In this document: piece after piece, positions 4,886 through 13,854 of the stretch
How the letters are laid out: the number at the start of each line of letters is the position of its first letter
Numbering within the stretch: position 1 is the first letter of the stretch
Virus record (IMG/VR): IMGVR_UViG_3300021356_000206
Coordinates: 1-21,005 of that record
DNA length: 21,005 bases
DNA from: a virus
Direction: 5' to 3' (one strand)
Notes under the pieces: generated by a model
Told to the model about the DNA's origin: nothing
What the model saw: only the letters and a program-made list of their open reading frames with translations
The model's database searches: none
Translations under genes and position numbers: made by a program

Positions 4886-5343
4886 TGGCTAGTACACAAG
4901 AAATATTAAATAAGTTAGGACACGATTTGATTGCTGATATGGTAGATCAAATTGCGAGAAAAGATAAAGTAGCTACAAAAGAGCTCATAAATAGTTTTTC
5001 TTTTACTACAGATGAAAATACTTTGCAGATAAGTAGTTCCGCTAAACAATCTATTTTCATTAATAGAGGTAGGAATGCAGGAGGAAGACCTCCTATAAAA
5101 AAGATAATGGAATGGATGAAGGCTAAAAACATAAGAGGAAGAAGTTACAGAGGTCGATTTAGAAGATTAAGAGATGCTGCATTTTTCATATCTCTTAAAA
5201 TAGAAAGTGTAGGTTATAAAGGAATAAATTATGTAGAAAATAGTTTAATGAAGTTTAGACCGTACATAGAAGAAAACTTAGGATTATCTTATGCAGAAGA
5301 ACTAGAAGAAATACTAATAAACTTAGAGAAAAAAAATAGATAA
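4885..5343 (+). CDS. Putative neck/tail protein, HK97 gp10-like (152 aa)
   Basis: This basic 152-residue protein begins MASTQEILNKLGHDLIADMVDQIARKDKVATKELINSF. It has a strand region (TLQISSSAKQSIFINRGRNAGGRPP), a helix (IKKIMEWMKAKNIRG), an Arg-rich patch (RSYRGRFRRLRDAAFFISLKI), and ends in an acidic helix. A helix, then a substrate-like loop with RPP, then a long helix is typical of small tail-completion or neck proteins such as HK97 gp10. The assignment rests on style, size and place between the chaperone and large tail genes. The start overlaps the upstream stop (TAATG). Confidence 0.5.
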   Translation: MASTQEILNKLGHDLIADMVDQIARKDKVATKELINSFSFTTDENTLQISSSAKQSIFINRGRNAGGRPPIKKIMEWMKAKNIRGRSYRGRFRRLRDAAFFISLKIESVGYKGINYVENSLMKFRPYIEENLGLSYAEELEEILINLEKKNR

Positions 5344-5345
5344 AT

Positions 5346-7130
5346 ATGCCAGCATTTTATACACCACAATTAGCAAGAAGCCCTATATTTTATAAATCTG
5401 CTGCGGCATTAGCAGAAAAATTTACATACAGCATTTATATATATACTGGGCATTACACAACAAATAAACCAGCTACAGCAACTTACACAATTACAAAAGA
5501 TAAAATCGCAGATGTAGTTGAAGTTGGAACAATAACAAGTAAGACAGCGAACAAGCTTGTTGATTCAGTTAAACTGTTTAGCGAAACAGTTGAAGCTGGA
5601 GACTTAGTTCTTAATACAACTCAAAACACAATAGCTATAGTAAGCTCAGTAGATAGTGATACTACTTTAACTTTAGACACAGATATATTTCCTACTGCTG
5701 GAACTTTAGATTCGTATAAAATATTCAGTAAAACATCAGCTTCTATAGAAGTTGCTGAACTTATAAGAGATTATTTTAAAACTGAATATTATAATTTAGC
5801 AGTAGATGGTGTTTGGGTTGAAATAGATACTACAGTGCAGATAACATCTGGAACAACAACTGCTACAACAGCAGATAAATTAGTTGACACAAACAACACC
5901 TTTATAAGAAAACTATTACCCTCTTCTTTTACATTAACAGCAAATAATACAACTGATGCAACATCAGCAACTGTTTCAGCAGTTGATGATGATAATACTT
6001 TGTCTGTTTCTAGTGATATATTTGAAAGTGGAGATTCATATACAATAAATATGTCTGCTACCGCAAGCAATGGAACTCCTTGGATCACTTTAGATGGATA
6101 TGGCTTCTTTAAAGATGGTTTAAATCCTGGAAACTCGGTTATTGCTCAAAAGCAAGCCTTAATGACAAATGATAAAATTTACTTCATAAAAGGTAAGGAT
6201 ATCATTATCCCTGTTTATGCTCCTTTACAATCTACACTTGAATTTAGTGTAGGTGGAGTATCAGACGTGTATTGGAATTTAGTAGATGAATTTTGGAATA
6301 CTTATGATGTAGGATGGGGTACACTTATTAGTGATATAAAAGTTACAGATGGAGATATTGAGGATTCAGGAACTGCAGACGGAACAACAACTAACAAATT
6401 AGTAGATAGTTCTCAGGACTTCTTAACTACAGTAAAAGTAGGTATGACAGTATACAATACAACCGACAGCACGTTTACAAACGTGACTGCGGTTGATAGC
6501 GACACTCAATTAACATTGGCTGACGATATAATGGTTTCAGGAGATAGCTATGAAATACATAATGGAAAATCTTCAGATAAAATTCAATATGTAGTTATAT
6601 CTGAAACCGATAACTTTACAGGAGGAACAATTTCAATAACAGACGGTGTTGGATTATCTTTAACTCAAACAATTACACTTGAAGAATTAGATTGCTCTAA
6701 ATATACTGCATACAGGGTTATATTTTATAATAGATATGGCGCTCTACAAGACATTATATTCGACAGAAAATCAGTAAAGAACTTAGAAACAAGCTCAGAT
6801 GAATTTAAAAGAAGTACAGTTAATTTTAATTTAGCTAGCTTCTCTTACGATACTTATAAAGCTCAAAAACAAAGAGTAGATATTCAAGGAACAGAATCTT
6901 TAGTATTAAACACTTCTTTTTTAGATGAAGGAATATCTGATCCTATACAGGAATTATTAATGAGTCAACAAATATGGGTGGATGAAGGTATACAAAACAC
7001 TCAATCATCTATACATCCAGTAATCATTAGAAGTAGTTCTGTAGAGAAAAAAACAAGTGTAAACAATAAACTTGTTAGTTATACTATAGAATTTGAATAT
7101 GCAAACGATAAAATACAAAATATAAGATAA
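5346..7130 (+). CDS. Large tail structural protein with three inserted beta modules (594 aa)
   Basis: This 594-residue protein is Thr/Ser/Asp-rich and almost all beta. The base protein begins MPAFYTPQLARSPIFYKSA and includes ASIEVAELIRDYF, VWVEI, WITLDGYGFFKDGLNPG and a C-terminal region QRVDIQGTESLVLNTSFLDEG. This layout is familiar from Bacteroidota phage virion proteins. Three copies of a roughly 65-residue module interrupt it at about residues 62-127, 167-235 and 341-405. Each follows the pattern T..KLVDs..F....v..g..v.NTTd.t...V.aVDsD..L.l..DI..sgdsY.I. Their likely role is surface display on the tail or baseplate. There is no signal peptide. The next gene overlaps by one base (TAATG). 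Confidence 0.6.
   Translation: MPAFYTPQLARSPIFYKSAAALAEKFTYSIYIYTGHYTTNKPATATYTITKDKIADVVEVGTITSKTANKLVDSVKLFSETVEAGDLVLNTTQNTIAIVSSVDSDTTLTLDTDIFPTAGTLDSYKIFSKTSASIEVAELIRDYFKTEYYNLAVDGVWVEIDTTVQITSGTTTATTADKLVDTNNTFIRKLLPSSFTLTANNTTDATSATVSAVDDDNTLSVSSDIFESGDSYTINMSATASNGTPWITLDGYGFFKDGLNPGNSVIAQKQALMTNDKIYFIKGKDIIIPVYAPLQSTLEFSVGGVSDVYWNLVDEFWNTYDVGWGTLISDIKVTDGDIEDSGTADGTTTNKLVDSSQDFLTTVKVGMTVYNTTDSTFTNVTAVDSDTQLTLADDIMVSGDSYEIHNGKSSDKIQYVVISETDNFTGGTISITDGVGLSLTQTITLEELDCSKYTAYRVIFYNRYGALQDIIFDRKSVKNLETSSDEFKRSTVNFNLASFSYDTYKAQKQRVDIQGTESLVLNTSFLDEGISDPIQELLMSQQIWVDEGIQNTQSSIHPVIIRSSSVEKKTSVNNKLVSYTIEFEYANDKIQNIR
5529..5726 (+). repeat. Protein-level repeat module 1 (KLVDS...VDSDT...DIF)
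   Basis: First of three related roughly 65-residue beta modules in the tail protein (residues 62-127). Key residues: KLVDS, NTTQNT, VDSDTTLTL, DIF and DSYKI. DNA identity to the other copies is low, so the likeness is mainly at protein level. Confidence 0.6.
5844..6050 (+). repeat. Protein-level repeat module 2
   Basis: Second copy (residues 167-235), with KLVDT, NTTDAT, VDDDNTLSV, DIF and GDSYTI. It is inserted after VWVEIDTTVQI and before GTPWITLDGYGFF, two pieces that would otherwise be neighbours. Confidence 0.6.
6366..6560 (+). repeat. Protein-level repeat module 3
   Basis: Third copy (residues 341-405), with KLVDSSQDF, VYNTTDST, VDSDTQLTL, DIM and GDSYEI. It is the copy closest to the apparent consensus. 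Confidence 0.62.
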
Positions 7131-9205
7131 TGTTTGTAATACAGTTATTTATAAAAGATAATGATGGATCTGACATCCGAGTAGATATGTTTAAGGATGA
7201 GTCTGTGTCTATAACACAGACCATCCAAGACGTTAGAGATATCGGAAGTGTATATACTGATTTCACAAGAACTTTTAGTTTACCTGCTTCATCTACAAAC
7301 AATAAAATATTTAAGCATTATTATAATTCAGATATCGTTAGTTCTGATAATAACTTGATTAGTGACTTTGATGCAAGAGTAAGAAGAGATGCAAGAATAG
7401 AATTAAACCACACTCCATTTAAAAAAGGCAAAATAAGATTAGATGGGGTAAATATGAAAGACGGAAAACCTTATACCTATAAAATAACATTTTTCGGTAA
7501 TACAGTAAACTTAATAAGTTTGATGAAGGATGATAAATTAAGTTCTCTTGATTTATCTGCTTTTAATACAGTATATACAGCTACTCAATTAAAATCAAAA
7601 CTTGTTAATGCGGTTTCTGATTTAATTGTGCCATTGATTACCCATACGAGAAGGTTAGTTTATGATTCTGGATCAACAACTTATGATGGAATTGTAGATA
7701 ATTTAGCAAATAGCGGAGGAGGAGATAATCAAGGTTTATTATTAACTGAGTTAAAATATGCTCTTAGAATACATAAAATAGTTGAAGCAATTCAGTCTAA
7801 ATATAATTTAACATTTTCAGATGATTTCTTTAACACAACTAACACCACATATTACAATCTGTTTATGTGGTTACATAGAAAATCTGGAGATGTAGGTTCT
7901 GGTTCACAAGTAGCAGAGCCTTTTGTTGAGCAGATAGATACCTTTCAAACAGGTACATTTAATGCTGGATCAGGATATGATAGTTCAATTGTTTCAGACG
8001 GAACGACCCTAACTGTTCAGGGAGATGATAATTTAAACTTTCAAATAGACGTAACTCCTTCAGACAACTCAATAACATATACTATTGATGCTTTTTTAGA
8101 CGGAAGTCTAGAATACAGTATTTCAGGAACAGGAGCTCAAACATTGGATATGATTGGTTTGTGTACTCCTAGTGTTGTTTGTGAAGGAGATTACACGTTT
8201 AATATAAGTACAACTTCAACTTCACCTTTATCGGTTTCTGGTTCAGTTACTATGACTCTTGAAGGAGGTATTTCTTTACCTGAAACAACTTATAGTGTAA
8301 CTTTTAGTTCTATAAGTCTTCAACAGAATAGACCTTTTTTACTGAGCTCGGAAATACCTGATATGAAAAATATAGATTTTCTTACAGGATTGTTTAAAAT
8401 GTTTAATTTAACTGCGTTTGTAGAGGATGATGGAACAATTAAGATTCAAACATTAGATTCTTTTTATGATGCGGGTGTAGATTATGATATAACTGATTAT
8501 ATAGATATAAATGATTCTGAGGTAAATACTGCTTTACCGTATAAAGAAGTGGACTTCAGGTATCAAGGAAGAGACTCTTTCTTTTCTATAACACACGAAA
8601 AGATATTTGGTTTAGAATGGGGTACAGATGAATATATAACTGAAGATCCAGACGGAACTGTTTATAAAGTAGAGTTACCTTTTGAGCATCACAAGTTCCA
8701 AAAGCTTTTAGATCTAAACGACAGTTCTGGAGACACTTCAACAGTTATTCAATGGGGATGGTCTGCAAACGAGAATCAAGAACCTTATATCGGAAAACCT
8801 TTATTATTTTATCCTATAAGAGTAACTTCAGGAGAAAGAATATATTTTAGAGAGTCTACAGGATCTTCAGGAGATAATACAAGTTACATTGTACCATCTA
8901 ACTCAATAGAGTTAAACAACACATCACAAACAATACATTTTGGCACTGAACTTAATGAGTATACCAATACTGTATCTACGCAAAGCTTATTTAGAAATTA
9001 TTATAACACTTACATAAGTGATGTATTTGATGCTAAAAATAGGCTTACTAGAATAACAGCATTCTTACCAGCAGAAATTCTATTGAATTTCACGCTGGCT
9101 GATAGATTTATAATAAATCAAAAGAGCTATAAAATAAACTCAATAACTACTGATTTATATAATGGTAAAAGTGAAATAGAATTATTAAACGACTTCAATG
9201 CTTAA
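7130..9205 (+). CDS. Large tail structural (hub/baseplate-like) protein (691 aa)
   Basis: This 691-residue protein begins MFVIQLFIKDNDGSDIRVDMFKDESVSITQTIQDVRDIGSVYTDFTRTFSLPASSTNNKIFKHYYN. The segment D(F/Y)TRTFSLPAS..NN.IF.HYYN recalls a tail protein family of Bacteroidota phages. A beta-rich region follows (SGGGDNQG, then residues about 270-385), and later DYIDINDSEVNTALPYKEVDFRYQGRDSFFSITHEKIFGLEWG. Its size, beta content and place just before the tape measure suggest a baseplate or distal tail protein. No enzyme motif is seen. It begins by TAATG overlap and its 3' end overlaps the next small gene by 8 bp. Confidence 0.55.
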   Translation: MFVIQLFIKDNDGSDIRVDMFKDESVSITQTIQDVRDIGSVYTDFTRTFSLPASSTNNKIFKHYYNSDIVSSDNNLISDFDARVRRDARIELNHTPFKKGKIRLDGVNMKDGKPYTYKITFFGNTVNLISLMKDDKLSSLDLSAFNTVYTATQLKSKLVNAVSDLIVPLITHTRRLVYDSGSTTYDGIVDNLANSGGGDNQGLLLTELKYALRIHKIVEAIQSKYNLTFSDDFFNTTNTTYYNLFMWLHRKSGDVGSGSQVAEPFVEQIDTFQTGTFNAGSGYDSSIVSDGTTLTVQGDDNLNFQIDVTPSDNSITYTIDAFLDGSLEYSISGTGAQTLDMIGLCTPSVVCEGDYTFNISTTSTSPLSVSGSVTMTLEGGISLPETTYSVTFSSISLQQNRPFLLSSEIPDMKNIDFLTGLFKMFNLTAFVEDDGTIKIQTLDSFYDAGVDYDITDYIDINDSEVNTALPYKEVDFRYQGRDSFFSITHEKIFGLEWGTDEYITEDPDGTVYKVELPFEHHKFQKLLDLNDSSGDTSTVIQWGWSANENQEPYIGKPLLFYPIRVTSGERIYFRESTGSSGDNTSYIVPSNSIELNNTSQTIHFGTELNEYTNTVSTQSLFRNYYNTYISDVFDAKNRLTRITAFLPAEILLNFTLADRFIINQKSYKINSITTDLYNGKSEIELLNDFNA

Positions 9206-9341
9206 ACATATATTAGATTTATTAAAATTAGATGATTATTATGGGGTATCTCCATATATCGACATAGCTAAGGGTAAATATGAAGCTCCTAGCAATTTAA
9301 AAGAAGCAATAACAAAACATAAAAGAAAGATAAATGGCTAA
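9198..9341 (+). CDS. Small basic protein between tail genes (47 aa)
   Basis: The frame from ATG 9198 to TAA 9339-9341 gives 47 residues, MLKHILDLLKLDDYYGVSPYIDIAKGKYEAPSNLKEAITKHKRKING. It overlaps the upstream tail gene by 8 bp and the tape measure gene by 8 bp, as expected of a real gene in a coupled operon. The basic C-terminus and helical look do not reveal a function. A small tail assembly helper is possible from context. Confidence 0.6.
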   Translation: MLKHILDLLKLDDYYGVSPYIDIAKGKYEAPSNLKEAITKHKRKING

Positions 9342-11406
9342 ACAAGAATATGTATTAAAGGTAGTTCTTGACGATGGAGAGTTAAGAGTAAAGATACCAG
9401 GAATAGTAAAAAGCACAAATGATATGTCTAAGGCTTTTGACAATGCTACAAAAAGCAGTCAAAAGTATAATAAAACTGCCAAACAAAACAAACAAGTAAA
9501 TGACGATATGATTTCATCTGCAGGTCTTGCAGGTGCAACGCTCACTGAATTTGGTAGAACAATATCAGATTTACCTTTTGGTATTACAGCGATTACAAAC
9601 AACTTGTCTCAATTAGGTACACTATTTACAACATTAGTTGCTAAAACTGGAGGTACAACAAAAGCATTTTCATTATTAGGTAGACAACTAGCAAAAGGAC
9701 CTTTAGGAATTATTTTGATATTTCAAGTATTAATATCCCTTCTACAGCAATTCCAAAAAGATATTGTAGGGTTTATTATGGGTGTTGAAAAAGCAAATGA
9801 AGCGACCAAAAAACTAAGATCCAATTTTTTTGACTTAACTGAAGAAATAAAAGAAAACAACAAAGAACTAGGAAAACAAGATAAACAAATATTAAAAGCA
9901 ATAAAAAGACTAGAGGGTCAAGTAGAAATAATAAACAGAAACAGAAACAGTCAAAGAAATGCAAATAAATCATTAGAGGAGTTTAATGAAGCAAATCAAT
10001 CTACATTAAATCTTATAGATCAAAGAGTAAAAAAATTAAGAGAGCTTGGAGTTGTTATAGATGAAACCAGAATTTATGAAGAAGGTTATATTGATTCTCT
10101 TAGAAATGGAGCTGGAACATTAGGTCAAATAGGAGAAGAATTAAATCAGAGAAGAATAGATATTGAAACTCAAAGAATACAAGGATTATCTGGAGATGTA
10201 CAGTTGTTAGAAGCTGAACTTGATTTGTTTATAGATAGACAGGAAGCTTTAAATGTAAAAGAAAAAGATTATATAAAATCTGAAGAATATCAAGTTTTAG
10301 TTGCTAGAATAGCGAAAGCTAAATCAGACGCAGCTAGAAAAGCCTTGAAGGAAGATTTAGAGATCTCATCGTTCTTAATGGTTGAAGATATTGCTATGTC
10401 TTTTGAAGAGGCTTTTAGAGGGTATTTTGATGAATTTAAAGATCCTTTAGTTGTAGATGAGAATTTAATTGATGCAGATGCTTTTATAGAAGAGTTTAGA
10501 AAGTTCGGTCAAATAAGAGAAGAGATATCTGAAAAAACAGAAATAGAAATATTAAATGACCAAGAAAAAGCAATACTAAAAAGGATAGATAATTTATCAG
10601 AAGAAGTTAAAGCTATTATTGATGTTGAAAAGCTTAAAACAGATGTTGTTGAATTTTTTAGTAATAAAAGATTTGAAATAATTCAAAAAGAGTTTGATAA
10701 AAACCTAAAAAAGCTGAGAGATGAGATAGAAGATGAAGGAGACAAACTGCTTAAAAGAGCTAAACAAATAGCTGAAGCATTAAAGTTTGGTATAGATGCT
10801 ATTACTGCTCAAATAGACGCAGAAATATCTCAGGAAGAGAGAAAAACGATGCTTATTAATAATGAATTAAAAAAGAGAATTATTAATGAAAAATTAACCG
10901 CAGAACAAAAAGAAGCTATAAACAATCAAATAGAAAGAAATGAAGTTGCTTTGCAAGAAAAAAGAGACAAGCTTGCTGAAAAAGCATTTAAAGCTCAAAA
11001 AGCGGTTTCTATAGCTGAAGCACTAATCAATACTTATGAAATGGCAGTTAAAGCATATAAAGCTTTAGCTGGCATACCTATAGTTGGTCCTGCTTTGGGA
11101 ACTGCCGCAGCAGCAGCAGCAAGTATATTCGGATTAAAACAAGTTGACGCAATAAGAAAAACTCAATTTGTTCCTAGTGCAGCTCCTGGATCAACTAGAG
11201 TTTCTGGATTAGGTGGGGCAGGTGCTACTGGAGGCGGAAGACAAGATCCTACATTCAACATAGTAGGTACAGGTCAACAATTCCAGTTATCTCAAGCAAT
11301 TGCACAAAGAACTGGAGAACCTGTTAAAGCTTATGTTGTAACAGGAGATGTAAGATCTGGATTAGCTCTTGAACGTAATATAATTAAAGGATCTAAGCTA
11401 GGATAA
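9334..11406 (+). CDS. Tail tape measure protein (690 aa)
   Basis: The tape measure fills the tail tube, sets tail length and later passes into the host envelope. Evidence: 690 residues, mostly long charged helices (about residues 150-560), a hydrophobic segment near residues 121-140 (PLGIILIFQVLISLL), and a second hydrophobic stretch at about 566-610 (MAVKAYKALAGIPIVGPALG, then an Ala-rich run and IFGLKQVDAI). The C-terminus is Gly-rich and ends QRTGEPVKAYVVTGDVRSG, a style common in Bacteroidota phages. At about 1.5 angstrom per residue the tail would be near 100 nm (inference). It follows the chaperone, completion and tail genes, and the head module begins directly after it. Confidence 0.88.
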   Translation: MAKQEYVLKVVLDDGELRVKIPGIVKSTNDMSKAFDNATKSSQKYNKTAKQNKQVNDDMISSAGLAGATLTEFGRTISDLPFGITAITNNLSQLGTLFTTLVAKTGGTTKAFSLLGRQLAKGPLGIILIFQVLISLLQQFQKDIVGFIMGVEKANEATKKLRSNFFDLTEEIKENNKELGKQDKQILKAIKRLEGQVEIINRNRNSQRNANKSLEEFNEANQSTLNLIDQRVKKLRELGVVIDETRIYEEGYIDSLRNGAGTLGQIGEELNQRRIDIETQRIQGLSGDVQLLEAELDLFIDRQEALNVKEKDYIKSEEYQVLVARIAKAKSDAARKALKEDLEISSFLMVEDIAMSFEEAFRGYFDEFKDPLVVDENLIDADAFIEEFRKFGQIREEISEKTEIEILNDQEKAILKRIDNLSEEVKAIIDVEKLKTDVVEFFSNKRFEIIQKEFDKNLKKLRDEIEDEGDKLLKRAKQIAEALKFGIDAITAQIDAEISQEERKTMLINNELKKRIINEKLTAEQKEAINNQIERNEVALQEKRDKLAEKAFKAQKAVSIAEALINTYEMAVKAYKALAGIPIVGPALGTAAAAAASIFGLKQVDAIRKTQFVPSAAPGSTRVSGLGGAGATGGGRQDPTFNIVGTGQQFQLSQAIAQRTGEPVKAYVVTGDVRSGLALERNIIKGSKLG

Positions 11407-11444
11407 GAAATAAAACAAATTAACTAAAAAAAGATTTACTAAGT

Positions 11445-12614
11445 ATGGAAGAATTAAAACTTATCGAACTAGTCATAGATGAAGAAAATGACTTTGCAGG
11501 AATACAGGCAATATCTATTGTAGATGAGCCTGCAATAGAAGAAGATTTTGTTGCGCTTGCATCACACGAAATAAAACTTGCTGAAGTTGATAAAGAGAAG
11601 AAAATATTAATGGGAGCAGCCTTAGTTCCTAATAAAAAGATATATAGATCAAATGGAGAAGAAGAATATTATATCTATTTCAGTGAAGATACCGTCAAAA
11701 AAGCCTCAGAGCTTTTTTTGACTAAAGGTAATCAAAATAATTCTACTCTAGAACACGAAATTGAACTTAATGGGCTTTCTGTTGTAGAATCTTGGATTGT
11801 AGAAGATGAAAAACAAGATAAATCTAGAAAATACGGTTTTAATGTACCTGTAGGAACCTGGATGGTATCTATGAAAGTAAATAATGATGAAATTTGGGAT
11901 AACTACGTAAAAACAGGTAAAGTCAAAGGTTTTTCTATTGAAGGTCACTTTGTAGACGCTATGAAACACAATGAAGAGGAGCAAGAAGCACTTTCTTTGA
12001 TAGAAGAGCTTACAGATGTCTTAGATATTGAGCTTGAAACGTATGGAGATTATGGAAGCGGTGTTAGAAACAACGCTAGAAGAGGAATTGAGCTAAATAA
12101 GAAGGTAAATAATAAATGCGCTACAAGCGTGGGAAAAATAAGAGCCCAGCAATTGTCAAGAGGTGAGAAATTGAGTGTGTCCACAATTAAGAGGATGTAT
12201 TCTTATCTGTCTAGAGCTGCAGAGTATTATGATCCAAGCGATTCTAAGGCTTGTGGTACTATTTCATATCTATTATGGGGTGGAAAAGCAGGTTTGAACT
12301 GGTCAAGAGGCAAATTAAGAGAATTGGGCGAATTAAAATTAAAATCTATGGTTATAGATGAAGAATATGCAATCATAGACGACAAATTAGCCTATTCAAA
12401 TCCTGAATCTGCTGAATTAGCAGCTAAAGACGTGGGATGTGAAGGATATCACGAGCACGAATACGAAGGAAAGATATGGTATATGCCTTGCGAACAGCAT
12501 TCTGTTGACGCAGGAAAAAATACTAAAAGTCCTTGTTGGGATGGATACGAACAAAAAGGGTGGAAAATTGGTAAAAGTGGAAAAAGAGTACCTAACTGTC
12601 AAAAGAAAAAATGA
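11445..12614 (+). CDS. XkdF-like prohead serine protease with two C-terminal add-on domains (389 aa)
   Basis: The protease cleaves scaffold and capsid subunits during head maturation. The N-terminal domain (about residues 1-180) matches the XkdF/S78-type layout. His104 in STLEHE and Ser164 in KGFSIEG are the likely catalytic His and Ser, with VVESWIVE (Glu115) and VGTWMVSMKV in between. A second domain (about 200-295) reads VRNNARRGIELNKKVNNKCAT, then SVSTIKRMYSYLSRAAEYYD and SYLLWGGKAGLNWSRGKL, a module often joined to phage head proteases. The C-terminal region (about 325-389) is Cys/His-rich (C332, H336, H338, C349, H352, C364, C385) and ends CWDGYEQKGWK...VPNC. Metal binding there is plausible. 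The gene opens the head module, 38 bp after the tape measure, and overlaps the next gene by ATGA. Confidence 0.85.
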   Translation: MEELKLIELVIDEENDFAGIQAISIVDEPAIEEDFVALASHEIKLAEVDKEKKILMGAALVPNKKIYRSNGEEEYYIYFSEDTVKKASELFLTKGNQNNSTLEHEIELNGLSVVESWIVEDEKQDKSRKYGFNVPVGTWMVSMKVNNDEIWDNYVKTGKVKGFSIEGHFVDAMKHNEEEQEALSLIEELTDVLDIELETYGDYGSGVRNNARRGIELNKKVNNKCATSVGKIRAQQLSRGEKLSVSTIKRMYSYLSRAAEYYDPSDSKACGTISYLLWGGKAGLNWSRGKLRELGELKLKSMVIDEEYAIIDDKLAYSNPESAELAAKDVGCEGYHEHEYEGKIWYMPCEQHSVDAGKNTKSPCWDGYEQKGWKIGKSGKRVPNCQKKK

Positions 12615-12820
12615 ATAAAAAGAAATTAACAGTAAGTAGAACCAGCCCGCGTTCCTCAAGACGCGGCTGTTTATGTGCAGATGGTAAAAAATATTCAAGA
12701 AAATGTTGTAAAGGTTATTTGATCAATCAAGGAATAGGAAATATTTATGGAGAAGGAGTATTACTATTAGAGTCAGGAGGTAATTTATTACAAGAAAACG
12801 GAAACAATATAAAATTATAA
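12611..12820 (+). CDS. Small basic Cys-rich protein (69 aa)
   Basis: This 69-residue protein begins MNKKKLTVSRTSPRSSRRGCLCADGKKYSRKCCKGYLINQGIGNI. Four cysteines in C20-x-C22 and C32-C33, in a very basic setting, suggest a small metal-bound or disulfide-linked knot. The Gly- and Leu-rich tail (GEGVLLLESGGNLLQENGNN) resembles the end of short fibre or decoration proteins. Similar RRxCLC...CC proteins occur, from memory, next to head genes in Bacteroidota phages, with no known role. It overlaps the protease gene by ATGA and lies 3 bp before the next gene. Confidence 0.65.
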   Translation: MNKKKLTVSRTSPRSSRRGCLCADGKKYSRKCCKGYLINQGIGNIYGEGVLLLESGGNLLQENGNNIKL

Positions 12821-12823
12821 ATA

Positions 12824-13276
12824 ATGTCAAAAAAAATATCTCAATTAAATGCAGCTACAGAATTACAAGGACCAGAAACTTTTGCAGTAGTTCAAAGTAG
12901 TGAAACTAAAAAAGGAACTATAAGTCAAGTTATAAATTATATACACGCTAGTAATATTACTGTTTCGTCAGGAGATACTGTAGATTTAGATGATTCAGCT
13001 TATGATGATACAAGATTAGTAAAATTAACTTGGACTGGTAGTGCAGGAAGTATGACTATGAATTTACCAGATGCTACAACTTCTAAAAGCACAAATAGAT
13101 TAATAAGGTTTGTTACAAACGGAGGGTTTAGCACAAATACAAGAGTTAATTTAACTCCTGTTTCTGGTCAGACATTAGATGGTTCTTCAAGCTCTTATGA
13201 ATTGAATGTTGCTTATGAAGGATTAATGCTTTGGTCAGATGGTTCTGAATGGTTTATAATCCAGAAGAAAGCATAA
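12824..13276 (+). CDS. Putative head decoration or short fibre protein (150 aa)
   Basis: The N-terminus MSKKISQLNAATELQGPETFAVVQSSETKKGTISQV has the pattern K(I/L)S(Q/E)LxxAtxLxgxExxxVVQxxxTKK, a known style for the virion-anchoring end of phage fibres. The rest is a beta-rich C-terminal domain of the fibre-head kind: TRLVKLTWTGSAG, NRLIRFVTNGGF, LTPVSGQTLDGSSSSYEL and ending LWSDGSEWFIIQKKA. There is no membrane segment or enzyme motif. Its place between protease and scaffold suggests a head-attached decoration or head fibre; a tail fibre tip is the alternative. Confidence 0.6.
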   Translation: MSKKISQLNAATELQGPETFAVVQSSETKKGTISQVINYIHASNITVSSGDTVDLDDSAYDDTRLVKLTWTGSAGSMTMNLPDATTSKSTNRLIRFVTNGGFSTNTRVNLTPVSGQTLDGSSSSYELNVAYEGLMLWSDGSEWFIIQKKA

Positions 13277-13329
13277 CGAAAATACAACAGACAGATAAAT
13301 AATTAATTAACTATATATATTTTATTATT

Positions 13330-13842
13330 ATGAAAGCAAGCGAAATCGTAGAAAAATTCAAAAACGTTCTTTTGAATGCTGACGAAGAGCAAGTACAACC
13401 TGAAATGGAAATGAAAGAAGAGTCTGACATTGAAGTTAAAGAGGAAGAAGTTGTTTTAAGTGAGCAAAAAGAAGAAGTAAAAGAAAGCGAAGAAACAACA
13501 GACCTTTCTGAAGAAGTCGAAGCTGGTTATGATAAAAAAGAGATGGAAGAAGTTCCGTCTGAAGAAAAAGAACCAGAATATGTGACTAAAGAAGAGTTAG
13601 CAAAAGCGATTGCTGAAGTAAAAGCAATGGTTTCTAAACTATCTCAAGAAGAAGAAGCTTTAGAAGTTCCACAAGAACTAGAAGCTGAAGAAAAACAAGA
13701 ATTATCTGCTCAAGAGCCAGAGGTTGAGCCAATTAAACATAGCCCTGAATCTGAAGTAGGTAAAAAACAAGAGTTTCTATATGCTCAAAAAAGAAATATG
13801 AGCACTAGAGACATTGTATTTAACAAAATATCAAACTTTTAA
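13330..13842 (+). CDS. Probable acidic scaffold protein (170 aa)
   Basis: This 170-residue protein is very rich in Glu with many Lys, and mostly helical or disordered (EEEVVLSEQKEEVKESEE). A coiled-coil stretch lies at about residues 95-115 (TKEELAKAIAEVKAMVSKL). The helical start VEKFKNVLLN and the short, more hydrophobic end NMSTRDIVFNKISNF frame the acidic core. Scaffolds typically use such an end to dock onto capsid protein. It sits just before the major capsid gene and after the protease, the usual scaffold position. No sequence family is firmly recognised. The upstream gap of 53 bp is AT-rich. Confidence 0.7.
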   Translation: MKASEIVEKFKNVLLNADEEQVQPEMEMKEESDIEVKEEEVVLSEQKEEVKESEETTDLSEEVEAGYDKKEMEEVPSEEKEPEYVTKEELAKAIAEVKAMVSKLSQEEEALEVPQELEAEEKQELSAQEPEVEPIKHSPESEVGKKQEFLYAQKRNMSTRDIVFNKISNF

Positions 13843-13854
13843 TATTAAATAATT

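Noticed and set aside
5789-6088. Minus-strand frame of 99 codons, and similar ones opposite other virion genes
   Set aside because: These are mirror images of low-complexity Thr/Ser coding sequence, with no independent support.
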